NCBI GenBank assembly: GCA_032718475.1
Contig: JAUCBJ010006444.1
Span: 1 to 64,000 of the forward strand
Length of the DNA: 64,000 nt
Origin: Nemertoderma westbladi
Lineage: Eukaryota; Xenacoelomorpha; Nemertodermatida; Nemertodermatidae
Direction of reading: 5' to 3'
The notes under the pieces are model-generated. The model searched no databases and was not told the DNA's origin. It saw nothing but the letters and a program-made list of their open reading frames with translations. Both the position numbers and the translations under genes were made by a program. Below, in pieces: positions 12,540 to 23,877 of this stretch (positions are counted from its first letter, which is position 1; every line of letters starts with the position of its first letter).

Positions 12540-13260
12540 TTAGCGGTTCCTGGCCAAAAGCAGTTATTACGAGTCTGAAAAGGATTCGGAAAGTCTGCTG
12601 ATTGCGTCAGGGATTTGCGACAGGAACTGACAGACAGATCCTTATCGGTCCCTGGTCACCGGCAGTTATTACGAGCCGGAAAGGGACTCGGAAAGCTTGC
12701 TGACTGCACCGGGGACTTGCGATGGATCGACCGACTAGGAGGAGGAAGGGTTTGACGAGGACTGCCTTCCTGGAGTGGGTGCCACGACCGGCGTTACTAC
12801 GAGCCTGAAAGGGACTCGGAAAGCTACCGACAGTTGGGACTCACAACGGGCTGACAGACCCCTAGCCAAGCCGTACCGGTTTCCTGATGACCGATCCCTT
12901 CGGGGTTCGGGAAGGGTGGGACGGACACACAACAGGGTCGAAAGACAAAGGACTGGACTCTACTGGCCTACTGACTATTCGGAGCAGCTTCTCGGCTACC
13001 GAAGCAACTACGAGCCTGAAAAGGATTCGGAAAGCTTAGGTGGTTGGGACCCTGTGATGAACCGACAGACCCCTAGCCAAGGCGTACCGCTTTCCTGATG
13101 ACCGATCCCTTCGGGGTTCGGGAAGGGTGGGACGGACACGCAACCGGGTCTACCGACTTGACCGACCCTTAGCCAAGCCGTACTGCTTTCCTGATGACCG
13201 ATCCCTTCGGGGTTCGGGAAGGGTGGGACGGACACGCAACAGGGTCGACCGACGCCGACA
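12540..13260. repeat. GC-rich degenerate tandem repeats with conserved hairpins
   Basis: Two motifs alternate. ACGAGCCTGAAAAGGACTCGG-type blocks occur near 12567, 12671, 12797 and 13008. CTGATGACCGATCCCTTCGG blocks followed by GGTTCGGGAAGGGTGGGACGG occur near 12887, 13096 and 13191. The second motif folds into an 8 bp stem with one mismatch capped by TTCG. The first motif also occurs once at about 9634, inside the upstream ORF. The segment is much more GC-rich than its surroundings. Confidence 0.7.
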
Positions 13261-15404
13261 CTACGGTACCGGGACTAGGACCGAGGGAAAATGGGGAACA
13301 TTAGTTAGGTTAAAATCTAAAGCGAACAGTGGGTAATTAATTAATGTACTGTAGGAATATATATGTTCGTGTATTATTGTGAATATTTGGTATATTGGTG
13401 TGGGGAAGCCCAAATTATTCTCAATCAGGATTCATTCAGAGTTTAGTTACATTAAAGATTATTTCCAACCAATGCAACTTTTTCTCGACTGCAATCTTGC
13501 ATCTCAGATAGGACTCCTTCTCCACTCCCAATATCCGGTGACTGGCCGGAATCCTGTGGTCTGAAAATTCCGCCTCCAGCATCGGCGTTTTCCCCATGGT
13601 GTCGGGAATAACGGTAACAGGCAGGAAAAATAACTGCCTTCAAAAAGTAATAATTGTAAAATTGTATAATATTATTAGTGATTAGTATATAGGAGCCGCA
13701 TGTTATAAACAATAACACGAAGTATTCACTCCCGATATTCCAATTAATAATTATAAATTAAATATTTTAATAAAAAAAAGTTATTCAAGAACCTACCGTG
13801 GAATCAGTAGCTTCCGTGAAACATAGAAACTACAATAATATTGATAGGGTTGCCAAGCAACAACCATCTCTGTTTATTTTATTGTTTCTAGGGGAGATTA
13901 ATAACAATGAATAATTTGTAACACCTGGCCTGGTTGCCAAGTAACTGCTATAATACAAAAATTATTACTACATAACAAACTTCTGATTGCGAGATTGTTT
14001 CTTGTGCTGTTGATGTACCGTACCGCGTACTGGTACCGGTACTGCTGAGCATTGTCAAGACTGGAATCACGCTAAAGAGGTCCGCGGTTGTCTGGTTGTA
14101 GCAGCCCAGTAACCAGGCAGACTACTACTACCGGCAGACCGGATCTACACAATAATTGTGTGACAGTTCCCCACCCAGACTACCAGACAGCCAGACGGCA
14201 GACGGTACCGGTACTACACTAACTGCAGTTGCATTAATCATACTACTGTTGGACTGCTATACGTGCTATACATACAGTAATAGAGTCCTTTCGATTCCAG
14301 TACAGCAGTAGGCCTATTTAAGCAGTTCCAGAAATAGGTCGTTTAATGGAACCAAGTCCAGAAGTCTTGTCTAACATCCGCGCATCCATCTATCGTGTAG
14401 GCCTACCGCGGTAACTTACAGCTCAGCACAGTAGCTGTTCTGTTCAAAGCAGTTTACTTCACCTGACTTAAGAGGGAGACTATTCTGTTGCTGAATAACA
14501 AACTCCGTAGCCATCCCTCCACGTCCCACAATCCTGCAATCGACAGACTGAGTGATGCTCAAGAAACACCATGAGCTATGGCCATGAGAGGTTAGTTAGT
14601 TACCGGTACTTCAGTACTTAGTTTCGGTACTTTCGAATGAGGGCAAGAGTAGGGTTATTGTAGTATTGGGTTGTTTAGTTACTGTTTCTGGCAGTCTGGG
14701 CTTCAACCACCCACGCAGACGCCATTGTGATTTTGTTAAACAGGGTACTGCAGTACCAGCAACCTACCACACGGCAGTACCTGCTGCTGTAGGTATAATA
14801 TGTTAAACTGACATTCCTTGTGCAGTAATCGTGTACCTTGTAACGGATATTGTCTTGGGGTAGTGCCAGATCTTAATGACTGCGCACTCGAAACTAATCA
14901 TACATTATCGTCTATTAAATTGCATGTTGTATGAATTCAGGACCGGTACCCTATCATTTTTCTTCATTATTTTACTATTTAACTTTTTTTACTCTTAGTG
15001 TTATTAAAATTATACCCTCTCAACAGGGGAAAATCGGATCAAGTAACAGATAATTTATTACAAACAAATATGAAACAAACTAGAGATTGTCGCTTCAGTG
15101 TTTATTGTTTTCGTTAGAGTATTTTGCCGCTGTATCTTGCGCCTGACCCGTAATTTATAATTTAACATTGAGACGAGATATTAATTAAATTCAATAAAAT
15201 AAATATTACTATTGTTACAAAAATGTAATATACCGCCACGGGGCTAGTCGGACATCAGAGAAAATATTTTTCATTTAGTAGTATAAATGGAGTGCCAGAT
15301 TTAGTAACTTTGAATACAATTTTATTAACAAGTGTTGCGGAAGTTTGAAACGGGAGTTGAGTTTATGCCATTCATTCTAGTCATTTAATGCGGACTGCTT
15401 ACAT
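13261..15404. other. No gene seen
   Basis: AT-rich sequence with many TACCGGTA-like palindromes (for example near 14033, 14203 and 14602). There is no open frame I would support. Confidence 0.55.
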
Positions 15405-16237
15405 TATAGTCCAGGAGAAATGGGGTCGAACCATAAAGTAGGGTACGGACGCAATTTTTTTGGCTTAAATTATAGTATGGGGGCGGAGTAACACAAAACA
15501 GGCCATGAAAACTTCTGAGACCTTGAGCAATTTTTTTTATGCAACTTATTAATTGAGAGTTAACATTGCATTTTAAACTCTATTTCAGCAATATTTTTAC
15601 GTACATAGTCATAGTGGTCGGTATATGTGTTTGCACTGCCAGAATCTCTGCATGTCCAACATAGTTTACAGTTGTAAATTACAATCCTTGTTACTATAGC
15701 AACGGGCTTGAGGATAATATTGCAAGAATGACTGGACCTCCTCTACTCCAAATACAGGAGTATAGCTAACTAGATCGAGAATGATCAGCATTACAAAATC
15801 CTTGTCACCATAGCAACGGGTCATGATAACTGGTTTGTAGAAAATATGGCATATACTTTTCAATTATGAACAACCCATTTGGTCAACCCATTTGAATATG
15901 GAGTATCTGAGATGTGGTCTAGCAGTTTATATAGAAACATGAATATAATACGTCACAACGAGAGATTTGTGAACATAGTTTTGACCTGTTGTAAATGCTT
16001 TTTTGCCATTTTGTTTTGTTCTGTTTGATTATGTTTTTTTATCTTTATTTAATATAATTATATAATAACATAATAATAAATACATAAATGACAACAGTAT
16101 TATTTAATAATTGAAACTGCAGATTATAAAATTGCCTATTGATGTTTATCACTGCTTCTATATGTGTAATTATTGTGCATTTCTAGCTGAAGTGTAAGTA
16201 TTTCTAAGGATGTTGTATGATACTCCAACATTCATAT

Positions 16238-16519
16238 TCAATTTCGGCGGAAATGACTTAATCTTTCCTCGAAAAAGAAGAACCTCTGGAGTGTTAGTTT
16301 GAAAGCATTTAATTCAGTTTTTGAAATTCGAGGTATAATCATTTCTGGTATGAAATTATTTTCCTTACTAATTTGGGCTAATTCAATGACCATCGTATGT
16401 GACTCTCTGCATCCATTAGGAGTGTAAACTTGGAGATCGAAATTATCGCACCAAGAATTTATCACCTTTGTGCCCACGAATCTATTGTTGCAATTGTAAT
16501 CTCCTTTGCTGCCAAACAC
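16238..16519 (-). pseudogene. Fragment of the transposon's unassigned protein
   Basis: A 93-codon - strand frame, downstream of the cysteine-rich frame at 17258-17623 and probably part of the same decayed protein. I do not recognise a domain in it. The lack of a proper start and the distance of about 740 bp of broken sequence between the two fragments argue for a pseudogene. Confidence 0.35.
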
Positions 16520-17257
16520 GGCCGCAGATTTGCGGAAACGTAATACTTAGTCATAGCTTGTCATGTATCCACTTGAGTGCAACAGGTCAATCAGTTCTCT
16601 AGAACCAAAATGATGGTGAACTTGTAATGCCAAGCCTAGTGTAGTTTGATTATATATTTTAGCAATAAGGGATTAATTGTGAAATGCAAATTGACTCTTT
16701 ATAAATATTACCATACGAAACTTATCGTGATATATTAATGAGAGTAATGAACTGCTTGTGGATGATATCATGTTGTTGTATGATAATGTATTTGAATTAT
16801 TGTAGAACTTGCGATGAGATTCATCTTCAAGTTGCTTTATTTCAGACGTTATTTTTTGGACTAAGGAGTTAATATTACTGTTAATATTATTGGTTGAGGG
16901 ACGTTGATCTGCTTTCAGTGGAAATTGAAGCCTTGTTTTAAAACAAAGAACACTTGCACGCCTTCTGCATGCAGTACAAAAATCTTATCACCAAAATGAG
17001 CTTGAATTTTATTGATTAGATTTGTGCGTTGACTGCCTTGTAGAGCTGTGACGGTGTCTTCTTCTGTACCAAATGAATGGAGCGAAGATATACTGTATAT
17101 ATGCCGAATATCTCACTAGAATCCCAAATTTTAATTTGGTCTTTTTCAAGTTTCTCGACCATTTTTATGAAGGCCTTCTCGCTCGGTTTCTCCACCCTAA
17201 CATCTTTTTTTTCTTCTATATCTTATTTTTCTTCTCAAGGCCGCCATTGAGTTCCTT

Positions 17258-17623
17258 TTACCAGTGAAGGGTGAAGGCTTTATAGCAATCATTCTGAAAC
17301 TTCGCGCCACTTGTAATGACATCACCACAAACGGAACCTAAGCGAAATTCGACTTTTCCTGCAAGTTCATCTACTCGAAGCCCTCGTAATTTACATATTC
17401 GTAGGAGTTCATCTTGCACCTCGACCGTCTCACACTCAACTACTCTTCTCCATCGTCCGGTATTCTTTGGATATTTGTTGGAACATTTCTCACCGCAAAT
17501 AATACAACTCCTGTTAAAATCAAAGTTTTCACTGGATCGCAACAGTTTAGGAGCTTTGATACCATCACCACTTCCACTTTGAGATGGCATATTTTCGCAA
17601 TATTTTTCAATAAGAAATATCAC
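17258..17623 (-). pseudogene. Cysteine-rich N-terminal fragment of a multicopy transposon-type protein
   Basis: A 121-codon frame on the - strand inside the 15.4-18.6 kb TIR element. It has C-I-I-C-G-E near the middle and ends in C-Y-K-A-F, preceded by an F-x-x-D box. This C-x2-C ... [HD]-x-C-Y-x-x-F layout is familiar from repetitive uncharacterised proteins in invertebrate genomes that are probably carried by transposons. Function is unknown. It is the only sizeable coding remnant in this element. Confidence 0.45.
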
Positions 17624-18706
17624 AGAATTGTTCTAGAACAATAGTTTACAAACACATTACACAAAATTTTTTATTTAAAAACAAATATTTATTTTTCTGG
17701 AACATTTTTAAAAACACAATATTATTTATTATTATGCGTTAAATTGCGATGCAATAAATTGTGTGTTTTTCCATATTTAAAAAGTAACAATTAATAATTC
17801 ATAAATAAGACAAAAGAAAATATGATTTTTAAAACTACTAGCTAGTACAAAAATACTAGCCCATTACAATACCCTTGTAAAATACTACCACATTTCCAAA
17901 ACGTAACTGTTTGATGTAAAACATCTCTTTGTAAAGAAAAAAATGATATTTAAAATTTTGAAAAATAGCTATTTTTATTAAAAAGTGTAAAAAAATATTT
18001 TTTCTAGAAAAAGGTTTTATTTAGATAAATAGCTTAGCTTATATTAGAATATAGAATAGATCTAGAATATAATACTAGTTTTAGTAATATATTCTAGAAC
18101 ATTAAAAAAAAGTAGTGGAACATTAAAAAAAAGTTACTATAAATCCTGAAAAGTGAGCATATATACTATACTATAATGCCGTTAGTTAGAGGCACTACTG
18201 GAGGAAGGGCGATCTATACAGACAACACACTTCCCCCTATATGAAAATGATAATGGTTAAAACAAAAAATTACACACCATTCCCGTACCGGTAGTGTATT
18301 TTAAGTATTAATTTTCAGTGACAATTACTGCTTACTATTAAACTTACACTATAAAACTACTCTGGAACATCAGTTTCTATCACAATTGCTCTCAAAACGG
18401 CATTAACAAAGTTCTTGTTGCTCTGAGCGAAAGTGCACACTTAAAATTCCAATAAAAAAAATTGCTCAAACTAATTGTTCCGGAAATCGCTCGATTTCGT
18501 ATTGGGACATTACAAACTATCATTCAAAGAAAAAAAATTGCGTCCGTACGCTACTTTAAGGTTGTTGTATTAGGTGACTAAGGGCGTCTCCTGGACTATA
18601 GTAAGTTATTCCATGTTGCCCAGTTTACTGCCAATAATGGGGTAGCCCGTATTTTATTCAGATAAGAGTGTGTAAACGCTACGTCGACAACTGACAGCAG
18701 ACAAGC

Positions 18707-19550
18707 CGCCCCGTGTGAAGTATAGCAGGTTTTCACTTTTCGTTCGGAATTTGTTTGAAATTTTATGAAGAAGAATTTTTCTTTTTTTTAATTTATCCTT
18801 GTCAAGTGTATCCTTACGCCCATGTGAAGAATACCAGAATTTCACTTTTCGGTCGACTTTTTATTGGAATTTTATATATGAAGATTTTTTATTTTTTTTA
18901 ATTTATATTTATTAAGTGATTTATCACGCTTGTTTCTGTCTTACAACCTGTACATATACTAATTCGTTTATTGTTTTGGTTAGATTCAGCTTTCTCTAAC
19001 CTGTGTTTTTGGTGAAAAACTGGTATTTTCACATGGGGGTAACTGCAAAGTGAAATATAATGGCAGAAAGTCTGGTATTCTTCACATGGGGGTAACTGCC
19101 AAGTTAAATATAACGGCAGAAAGTCTGGTATTCTTCACATGGGGGTAACTGCCAAGTTAAATATAACGGCAGAAAGTCCGGTATTCTTCACATGGGGGTA
19201 ACTGCAAAGTTAAATATAACGGCAGAAAGTCTGGTATTCTTCACATGGGGGTAACTGCCAAGTTAAATATAACGGCAGAAAGTCCGGTATTCTTCACATG
19301 GGGGTAACTGCCAAGTTAAATATAACGGCAGAAAGTCCGGTATTCTTCACATGGGCCTATCCTTATATTTATAATTTATCCTTATAATAAAACACAGATT
19401 ATAAGGTCGTCAAGTTATAACCTGTACAGCTCTAATTCGTTTATTGTTTTGGTTATTTTCAGCCTTCTGTAATTGAATACCTAGTATTATTGGGTAAATT
19501 GCAAAGTGAAATATATCAACAGAAAATCTGGTATACTTCACATGGGCCAG
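18707..19550. repeat. Imperfect foldback repeat
   Basis: The left end near 18707-18732 (CC-GTGTGAAGTATA-CAG) is inverted at 19525-19550 (CTGGTATACTTCACATGGG). A second inverted pair lies at 18819-18847 against the internal minisatellite. The phrase AATTCGTTTATTGTTTTGGTTA occurs directly at about 18960 and 19435, with a partial copy at 19608. No ORF is credible. Confidence 0.55.
19022..19356. repeat. 53 bp minisatellite, about six copies
   Basis: A 53 bp unit built around TCTTCACATGGGGGTAACTG recurs at 53 bp spacing from about 19026 to 19345 with few differences. It lies inside the foldback repeat and its edge reproduces the foldback arm. Confidence 0.85.
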
Positions 19551-20167
19551 ACTATCACTGTCGATAACCGTTATTACGAACAAAAAACTGTAACCTTTCT
19601 CTTGACTCTCGTTTATTGTTTTGGTTAGAATAATTCGCCACTTTAACCTGCTCCTTTTCCTTACACTCCTGTCGGTTCATGTAATACTTACTGCTGTTTT
19701 CGGTTGCAGATTAAACCAAAAAGGAAATTGATTGTATTGCATTAGTCGTATATAGTTATAATCTTATCAATTTCTCCCCATAACATATTATCAGAAAATT
19801 CCATGTTGGGGCCGTAAACTGTATATTCCATTATTGTGATCAGGTATTTGAGTTATTTAGGTATTCCCAGCCGTATTCCTCAGACACACACTACTTTCAA
19901 CCTATTGCGCTGTGGCCTGCCATGCTTTGGTTACTGTCATTTTCAACTATTATTTACTATGATTCTATCAGTAGCAATCACACAAATATATTCCATTTGC
20001 TCCTGTTGCCTTACCTATAATCGTTGTTATATCTCAGAGTGCATGGCGTTAGTATACTCGGTACTACTGCTTGCAGTAAACTTGTTAGTTCCACTCTTCC
20101 CGAATTCTCGGAATTTATTTTTTTATTATCAATTATGACTCACTGGTGGGAAACTAACATAAGCGCA
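19551..20167. other. No gene seen
   Basis: AT-rich sequence. A 100-codon frame at 19836-20138 has no recognisable similarity and atypical composition for coding DNA. Confidence 0.5.
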
Positions 20168-20188
20168 GGGGGGGGGGGGGGGGGGGGG
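20168..20188. repeat. poly-G tract
   Basis: Twenty-one consecutive G followed by TGGTGGTGG. Confidence 0.9.
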
Positions 20189-20391
20189 TGGTGGTGGTCA
20201 GTACTCAGTATCGCAGTCAGCACTTCCAAACACCGGCCATGATAATGACTACAAACCATTGATTATGGACAGTGAGACATAAATATTAGTAATAAGATAT
20301 AAAGACCAATTATTGTGGGGCGAGCCACGAAGTTGGCGGAGCCTTAGCGAATTGACACTGTTAGGGGGTGGGTCAATTTATGCAAATAGTT

Positions 20392-20448
20392 GTCGTCGTC
20401 GTCGTCGTCGTTGTCGTCGTCGTCGTCGTCGTTGTCGTCGTCGTCGTC
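20392..20448. repeat. (GTC)n trinucleotide repeat
   Basis: GTC/TCG repeats with occasional GTT interruptions. Its arginine-rich translation is an artefact of the repeat. Confidence 0.9.
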
Positions 20449-21350
20449 GTTACGATTTTGACATGCTAATAACTTTGTCGGATTTAAAGCTGCCAAGTTG
20501 AAAATTTGTAGGTATCAATATGAGCAAAAGTTGAGATTTTTGAGAGACTTTCAGACACCATCAGTGCAATGGTCTCCCGCTAGAGGGCCACATGTCTAAA
20601 CATTAAATACCCTCCCATTTCTTTGCTTTTAATCCGTTTAAGCTGAAACTTGGCAGATATGTATTAGACCATTAGCTGTGACTTTCAAAGGAGGCGAATC
20701 CATCTGCAGTTCTCCAGTCTGCCGCTAGAGGGCCAAAGGTCTGAAAGTGAAATCGTTGTCGTCGTTACGATTTTGACATGCTAATAACTTTGTCGGATTT
20801 AAAGCTGCCAAGTTGAAAATTTGTAGGTATCAATATGAGCTAAAGTTGAGACGTTTGATAGACTTTCAGACACCATCAGAGCAATAGTCTCCTGCTAGAG
20901 GGCCACATGTCTAAACGTTAAATGTCCTCCCATTTCTTTGCTTTTAATCCATTTATGCTGAAATTTGGCAGATATGTACTAGACCATTAGCTGTGACTTT
21001 GAAAGAAGGAATTGAATTGAATTGAATTGAAGGCTAATCCGTGTGCAGTTCTTCAGTCTGCCGCTAGAGGGCGAAATGTTTGAAAGTGAAATCTTTCTCC
21101 CATCTCGTTATTTATGATCCGTTCAAGCTGAAACGTAGCAGATATGTAGTAGAAGTCGGCCTGAGTCTTTGGTGGGCAGTAAACGGTCTGGAGTCCTCCA
21201 GTCTGCCGCTAGAGGGCGAAATGTATAACTGTCCCCAATTCCTTGATATTAATTTATTTAAAGTGAATATTGGCATATGTACTAGATCACATGCTGCGTC
21301 TTTCTGAGGAAGGTGGTCGATCTGCATTTCTCCAGTCTGCCGCTAGAGGT
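20440..21350. repeat. Tandem repeat of about 315 bp carrying six CCGCTAGAGGGC cores
   Basis: A block starting TTACGATTTTGACATGCTAA recurs at an offset of about 315 bp (near 20450 and 20765), then a more degenerate continuation follows. The core CCGCTAGAGGGC or a close variant lies at 20577, 20722, 20891, 21061, 21206 and 21340, all in the same orientation, usually after CAGTCT. Four cores are exact; the 20891 copy has CTGC in place of CCGC, and the 21340 copy is cut off at GAGGT. The core resembles the CTCF binding consensus. Confidence 0.7.
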
Positions 21351-21490
21351 AAGCGGAAATTCAAGACGCTGGTCACACTACTAAACGCATTATTTCAACA
21401 TTCTCAAATATACGCTCCATAAATATTTCACGTTACTATTTTATTGATAATCAAGATATAAACCAAGCGGAATTGGGGTGTAAACGTTAA

Positions 21491-21576
21491 GCAGACACCT
21501 GGTGCAGACAACTGGTGCAGACACCTGGTGCAGACACCTGGTGCAGACACCTGGTGCAGACACCTGGTGCAGACAG
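21491..21576. repeat. 13 bp minisatellite
   Basis: CTGGTGCAGACAC repeated about six times, with one C/A variant near 21510. Confidence 0.9.
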
Positions 21577-22106
21577 TTAGGCAGACCGGTACTGAAATGA
21601 ATTACACAATAGCCTACATTCGCAGAAAAGCCTTTCTAGAATTATCACTTATGACTACTTATTTGCGTGCATTTTTCACTGGGATTGGCTGCGTGCGTGT
21701 CTAGCGTCGTCTCTTTGATTACGTTGAACCATTGGCAATATACAGAATGTTTTGATTGGACCTATAGGACTAGGAACTTTGCGTGGAAGAATATAATGGT
21801 AGAAATCATAACAAATAATACTCATATAACTTATATTTCGGCAGTTCTTTTAAATATGTAAACCTCTACCGGACTGCTGATTCATATACATTCCTAACAT
21901 TCCACACCACATTCCAATAATATCCTAATACAGTAATACTTTCGAATTAGTACTTAAATTAAATTTAAGTCACGTGCTGCGCGAAGGCCCCACTTCGTGT
22001 CGTTTTATAGGTCCAACAGAGCTAGTCTCTTTGTTGTAATCCGACTGATAATGAAAAGTAAAGCGTGAACTTTGGCTACCAGAGGGGTTTTGTCTTGTGG
22101 GTGGTT
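21577..22106. other. No gene seen
   Basis: No supported feature. Confidence 0.5.
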
Positions 22107-22229
22107 GTTTTGTTGGTTGTGTATCACTGGACCCTAACTGATACTATAAGTATAACGGATATGATTAATGTTTTATTGGTTGTGTATCACTGGACCCTAA
22201 CTGATACTATAAGTATAACGGATATGATG
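22107..22229. repeat. 63 bp direct duplication
   Basis: The segment starting GTTTTRTTGGTTGTGTATCA is present twice, from 22107 and 22170, with one base difference at the start. The second copy abuts the 5' end of the LINE-A fragment. Confidence 0.85.
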
Positions 22230-22756
22230 ATTTGGAAGTCACCGAGAATTAATCGGAAACTTAAGGTCCAATTATTTAGAGCAGCAGTAGTTCCAGTACT
22301 CCTCTACGGGAGTCCATGCTGGGCTCTAACTGCTGAGGACACCAAATCTCTGGATGGCACATTCACAAGAATGCTACTCCGGGTTCATTGTGTTAAGTAC
22401 AATGCACACATCTCCAACCAGACACTATATAACGTTGGAGGTGTCTCATTGGTTCCCCCAAGCTTGACACTAGAACAAAATCGCCTCCGCTTTGCAGGAC
22501 ATTGCTTTCGCCGTGAGGACCAGCCAGTGCATAATCTTGTACTTTGGCAGCCTCATGGAGTGAATAAGCATGGTGGACAGCCCATGACTTTCTTGAGACG
22601 CATCTTAAAGGACACTGGCCTTAAAGATGCGGATGATCTAGCAAATGTCATGGGTGATAGGGAGTTGTGGCGGTGCAATTTTGTTGACAAGCCGGCACAG
22701 CATTCTTAAAAATGCAGCTGCAATGCAGCATGCCGATCCTAGTAGTAGTAGTAGTT
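22229..22756 (+). mobile_element. LINE-A copy a: 5'-truncated non-LTR retrotransposon 3' end
   Basis: This encodes the C-terminal tail of a LINE polyprotein. Key segments are L-L-Y-G-S-P-C-W-A-L-T, L-R-F-A-G-H-C-F-R-R and the W-R-C ending that follows the reverse transcriptase in RTE-like and related LINEs. It then has a short 3' UTR ending in (TAG)n. The protein ends at 22709. The same 3' end is present three more times in the window, at 23150-23448, 24960-25166 and 26686-28070, so this is an active or recently active family. Confidence 0.85.
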
Positions 22757-22833
22757 GATGTTCAGGTGGGATCGAACTGGTGACCTCCGGGTTGGAAGTC
22801 TGACGCTCTAACCCATGAGCTAGCGGCTCAGGT
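22757..22833 (-). repeat. tRNA-like sequence, probable SINE head
   Basis: Read on the - strand it has an A-box-like TAGCTCATGGGTTAGAGCG, a CTTCCAA anticodon-loop-like string and a B-box-like CAGTTCGATCCCACC. The anticodon stem does not pair and no acceptor stem closes, so it is not a functional tRNA. Confidence 0.5.
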
Positions 22834-23149
22834 AGGCTTGGGAATACTACCTGATACCTTGTATGTCCGTAATTCACGTCCTCATGGCATCCCGCCTGTC
22901 AATATGAATAACCTCCATCCACGGTGCTCGGCCATGATGTACTTCTTATGTAATATCTTAATTTTCTTATATTGAGAATATTACGTTTGATTGTAATCTA
23001 TTAAATATGTTTTAATCATATTTGTTTCTTCTCTGTTTTCGAAAAATTATAATTAATATCGTTTAATGATGCGCCTTCCTAACCAAAACAATAAACTGGT
23101 TATCTGTTTCTAATTAACGGTTTCCGGATGGTTGTCTGCTGTCTTCACA
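22834..23149. other. No gene seen
   Basis: AT-rich intronic-type sequence. Confidence 0.5.
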
Positions 23150-23448
23150 ATACTACTACTACTAGGATCGGCATGCTGCATTGCAGCTGCATTTTTAAGA
23201 ATGCTGTGCCGGCTTATCGACAAAATTGCACCGCCACAACTCCCTATCACCCATGACATTTGCTAGATCATCCGCATCTTCAAGGCCAGTGTCCTTTAAG
23301 ATGCGTCTCAAGAAAGTCATGGGCTGTCCACCATGCTTATTCACTCCATGAGGCTGCCAAAGTACAAGATTATGCACTGACTGGTCCTCACGGCGAAAGC
23401 AATGTCCTGCAAAGCGGAGGCGATTTTGTTCTAGTGTCAACATCGGAA
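23150..23448 (-). mobile_element. LINE-A copy b: truncated 3' end
   Basis: It holds the last 82 codons of the LINE-A protein plus the (TAG)n-ended 3' UTR on the - strand. It is flanked by a 9 bp direct repeat, GTCTTCACA, at 23141-23149 and 23449-23457, consistent with a target-site duplication. Confidence 0.85.
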
Positions 23449-23457
23449 GTCTTCACA

Positions 23458-23752
23458 CCGTTTACCTGTTAATATGGAGATAAAGATATATAATACCAAG
23501 AAGCCAGTTAGCACCATCTACCTCATGGCGCCCAGCCCATATAATATATGGAAGTATGCTAGGAATTACCAATTGAATATACAATTGGTTATAAAAGAAT
23601 TAAGAAATTCAATCTATATTATTATTTTTTACATTGTCCATTTCTTTTCATAAATCGTAATAAGGTTTATCGTGTCAAGTTTGTTATTTTAAAGTTTACA
23701 CTGTAACTAATCACGTTCAACTATTCCGATTTAATATTTATTTGTTATACAG
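23458..23752. other. Intron sequence upstream of DAAM exon
   Basis: No feature seen. It ends with a pyrimidine-rich TTTGTTATACAG acceptor at 23752. Confidence 0.5.
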
Positions 23753-23877
23753 GAACAAGAGGAGTGCAGCAACAAGGATTACCCGGATGGTTACATCCAG
23801 GAAATTAAAGCCATAGCCATTCAACTTTATCCCGACAATGTTACGGAGCGGACAGAGAGGTTGAAGTTCTTGGACAG
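23753..23877 (+). CDS. DAAM: DAAM formin, coding exon A (first in window)
   Basis: This exon of 125 bp runs from an AG acceptor (TATACAG) to a GTAGAT donor and encodes E-Q-E-E-C-S-N-K-D-Y-P-D-G-Y-I-Q-E-I plus about 23 further residues. It corresponds to the segment of DAAM just before the armadillo repeats, where vertebrate DAAM has a D-Q-E-E-N stretch and a [W/Y]-P-x-x-[F/G]-Y-I motif. It starts in phase 0 and ends with two bases (AG). These complete a serine codon with the first base of the next exon, giving [11 protein letters not shown], an exact family signature. DAAM is a Rho-regulated formin that nucleates actin and acts downstream of Dishevelled in planar cell polarity signalling. The preceding exon with the start codon is not in the window. 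The following intron is about 27.5 kb and packed with transposons. Confidence 0.85.

Larger units (their letters stand above)
15405..18600 (-). mobile_element. TIR DNA transposon, 3.2 kb, degenerate
   Basis: The two ends are inverted: TATAGTCCAGGAGA at 15405-15418 against TCTCCTGGACTATA at 18587-18600. An internal block containing GTACGGACGCAATTTTTTT (about 15440-15465) is inverted at about 18530-18560. A third inverted pair, TTGAGCAATTTTTTTT, lies at about 15523 and 18455. If the element starts at AGTCC, an AT dinucleotide flanks both ends. Reading frames inside are on the - strand and broken. The superfamily is not determined. Confidence 0.7.

Noticed and set aside
12881-13240. Calling the CTGATGA hairpins hammerhead ribozymes as features
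   Set aside because: The core needs GAAA after stem II; here it is GAAG, and I could not find a stem III with a cleavage triplet. Kept only as a question.
19022-19356. Regularly spaced repeats that could suggest a CRISPR array
   Set aside because: The units are contiguous 53 bp tandem copies without unique spacers, in a eukaryotic genome. The same applies to 54690-55160 and 55351-60019.
20313-20501. Arginine-rich ORF
   Set aside because: It is the (GTC)n repeat read in one frame.
22757-22833. Functional tRNA gene on the - strand
   Set aside because: A- and B-box-like sequences are present but anticodon and acceptor stems do not pair.
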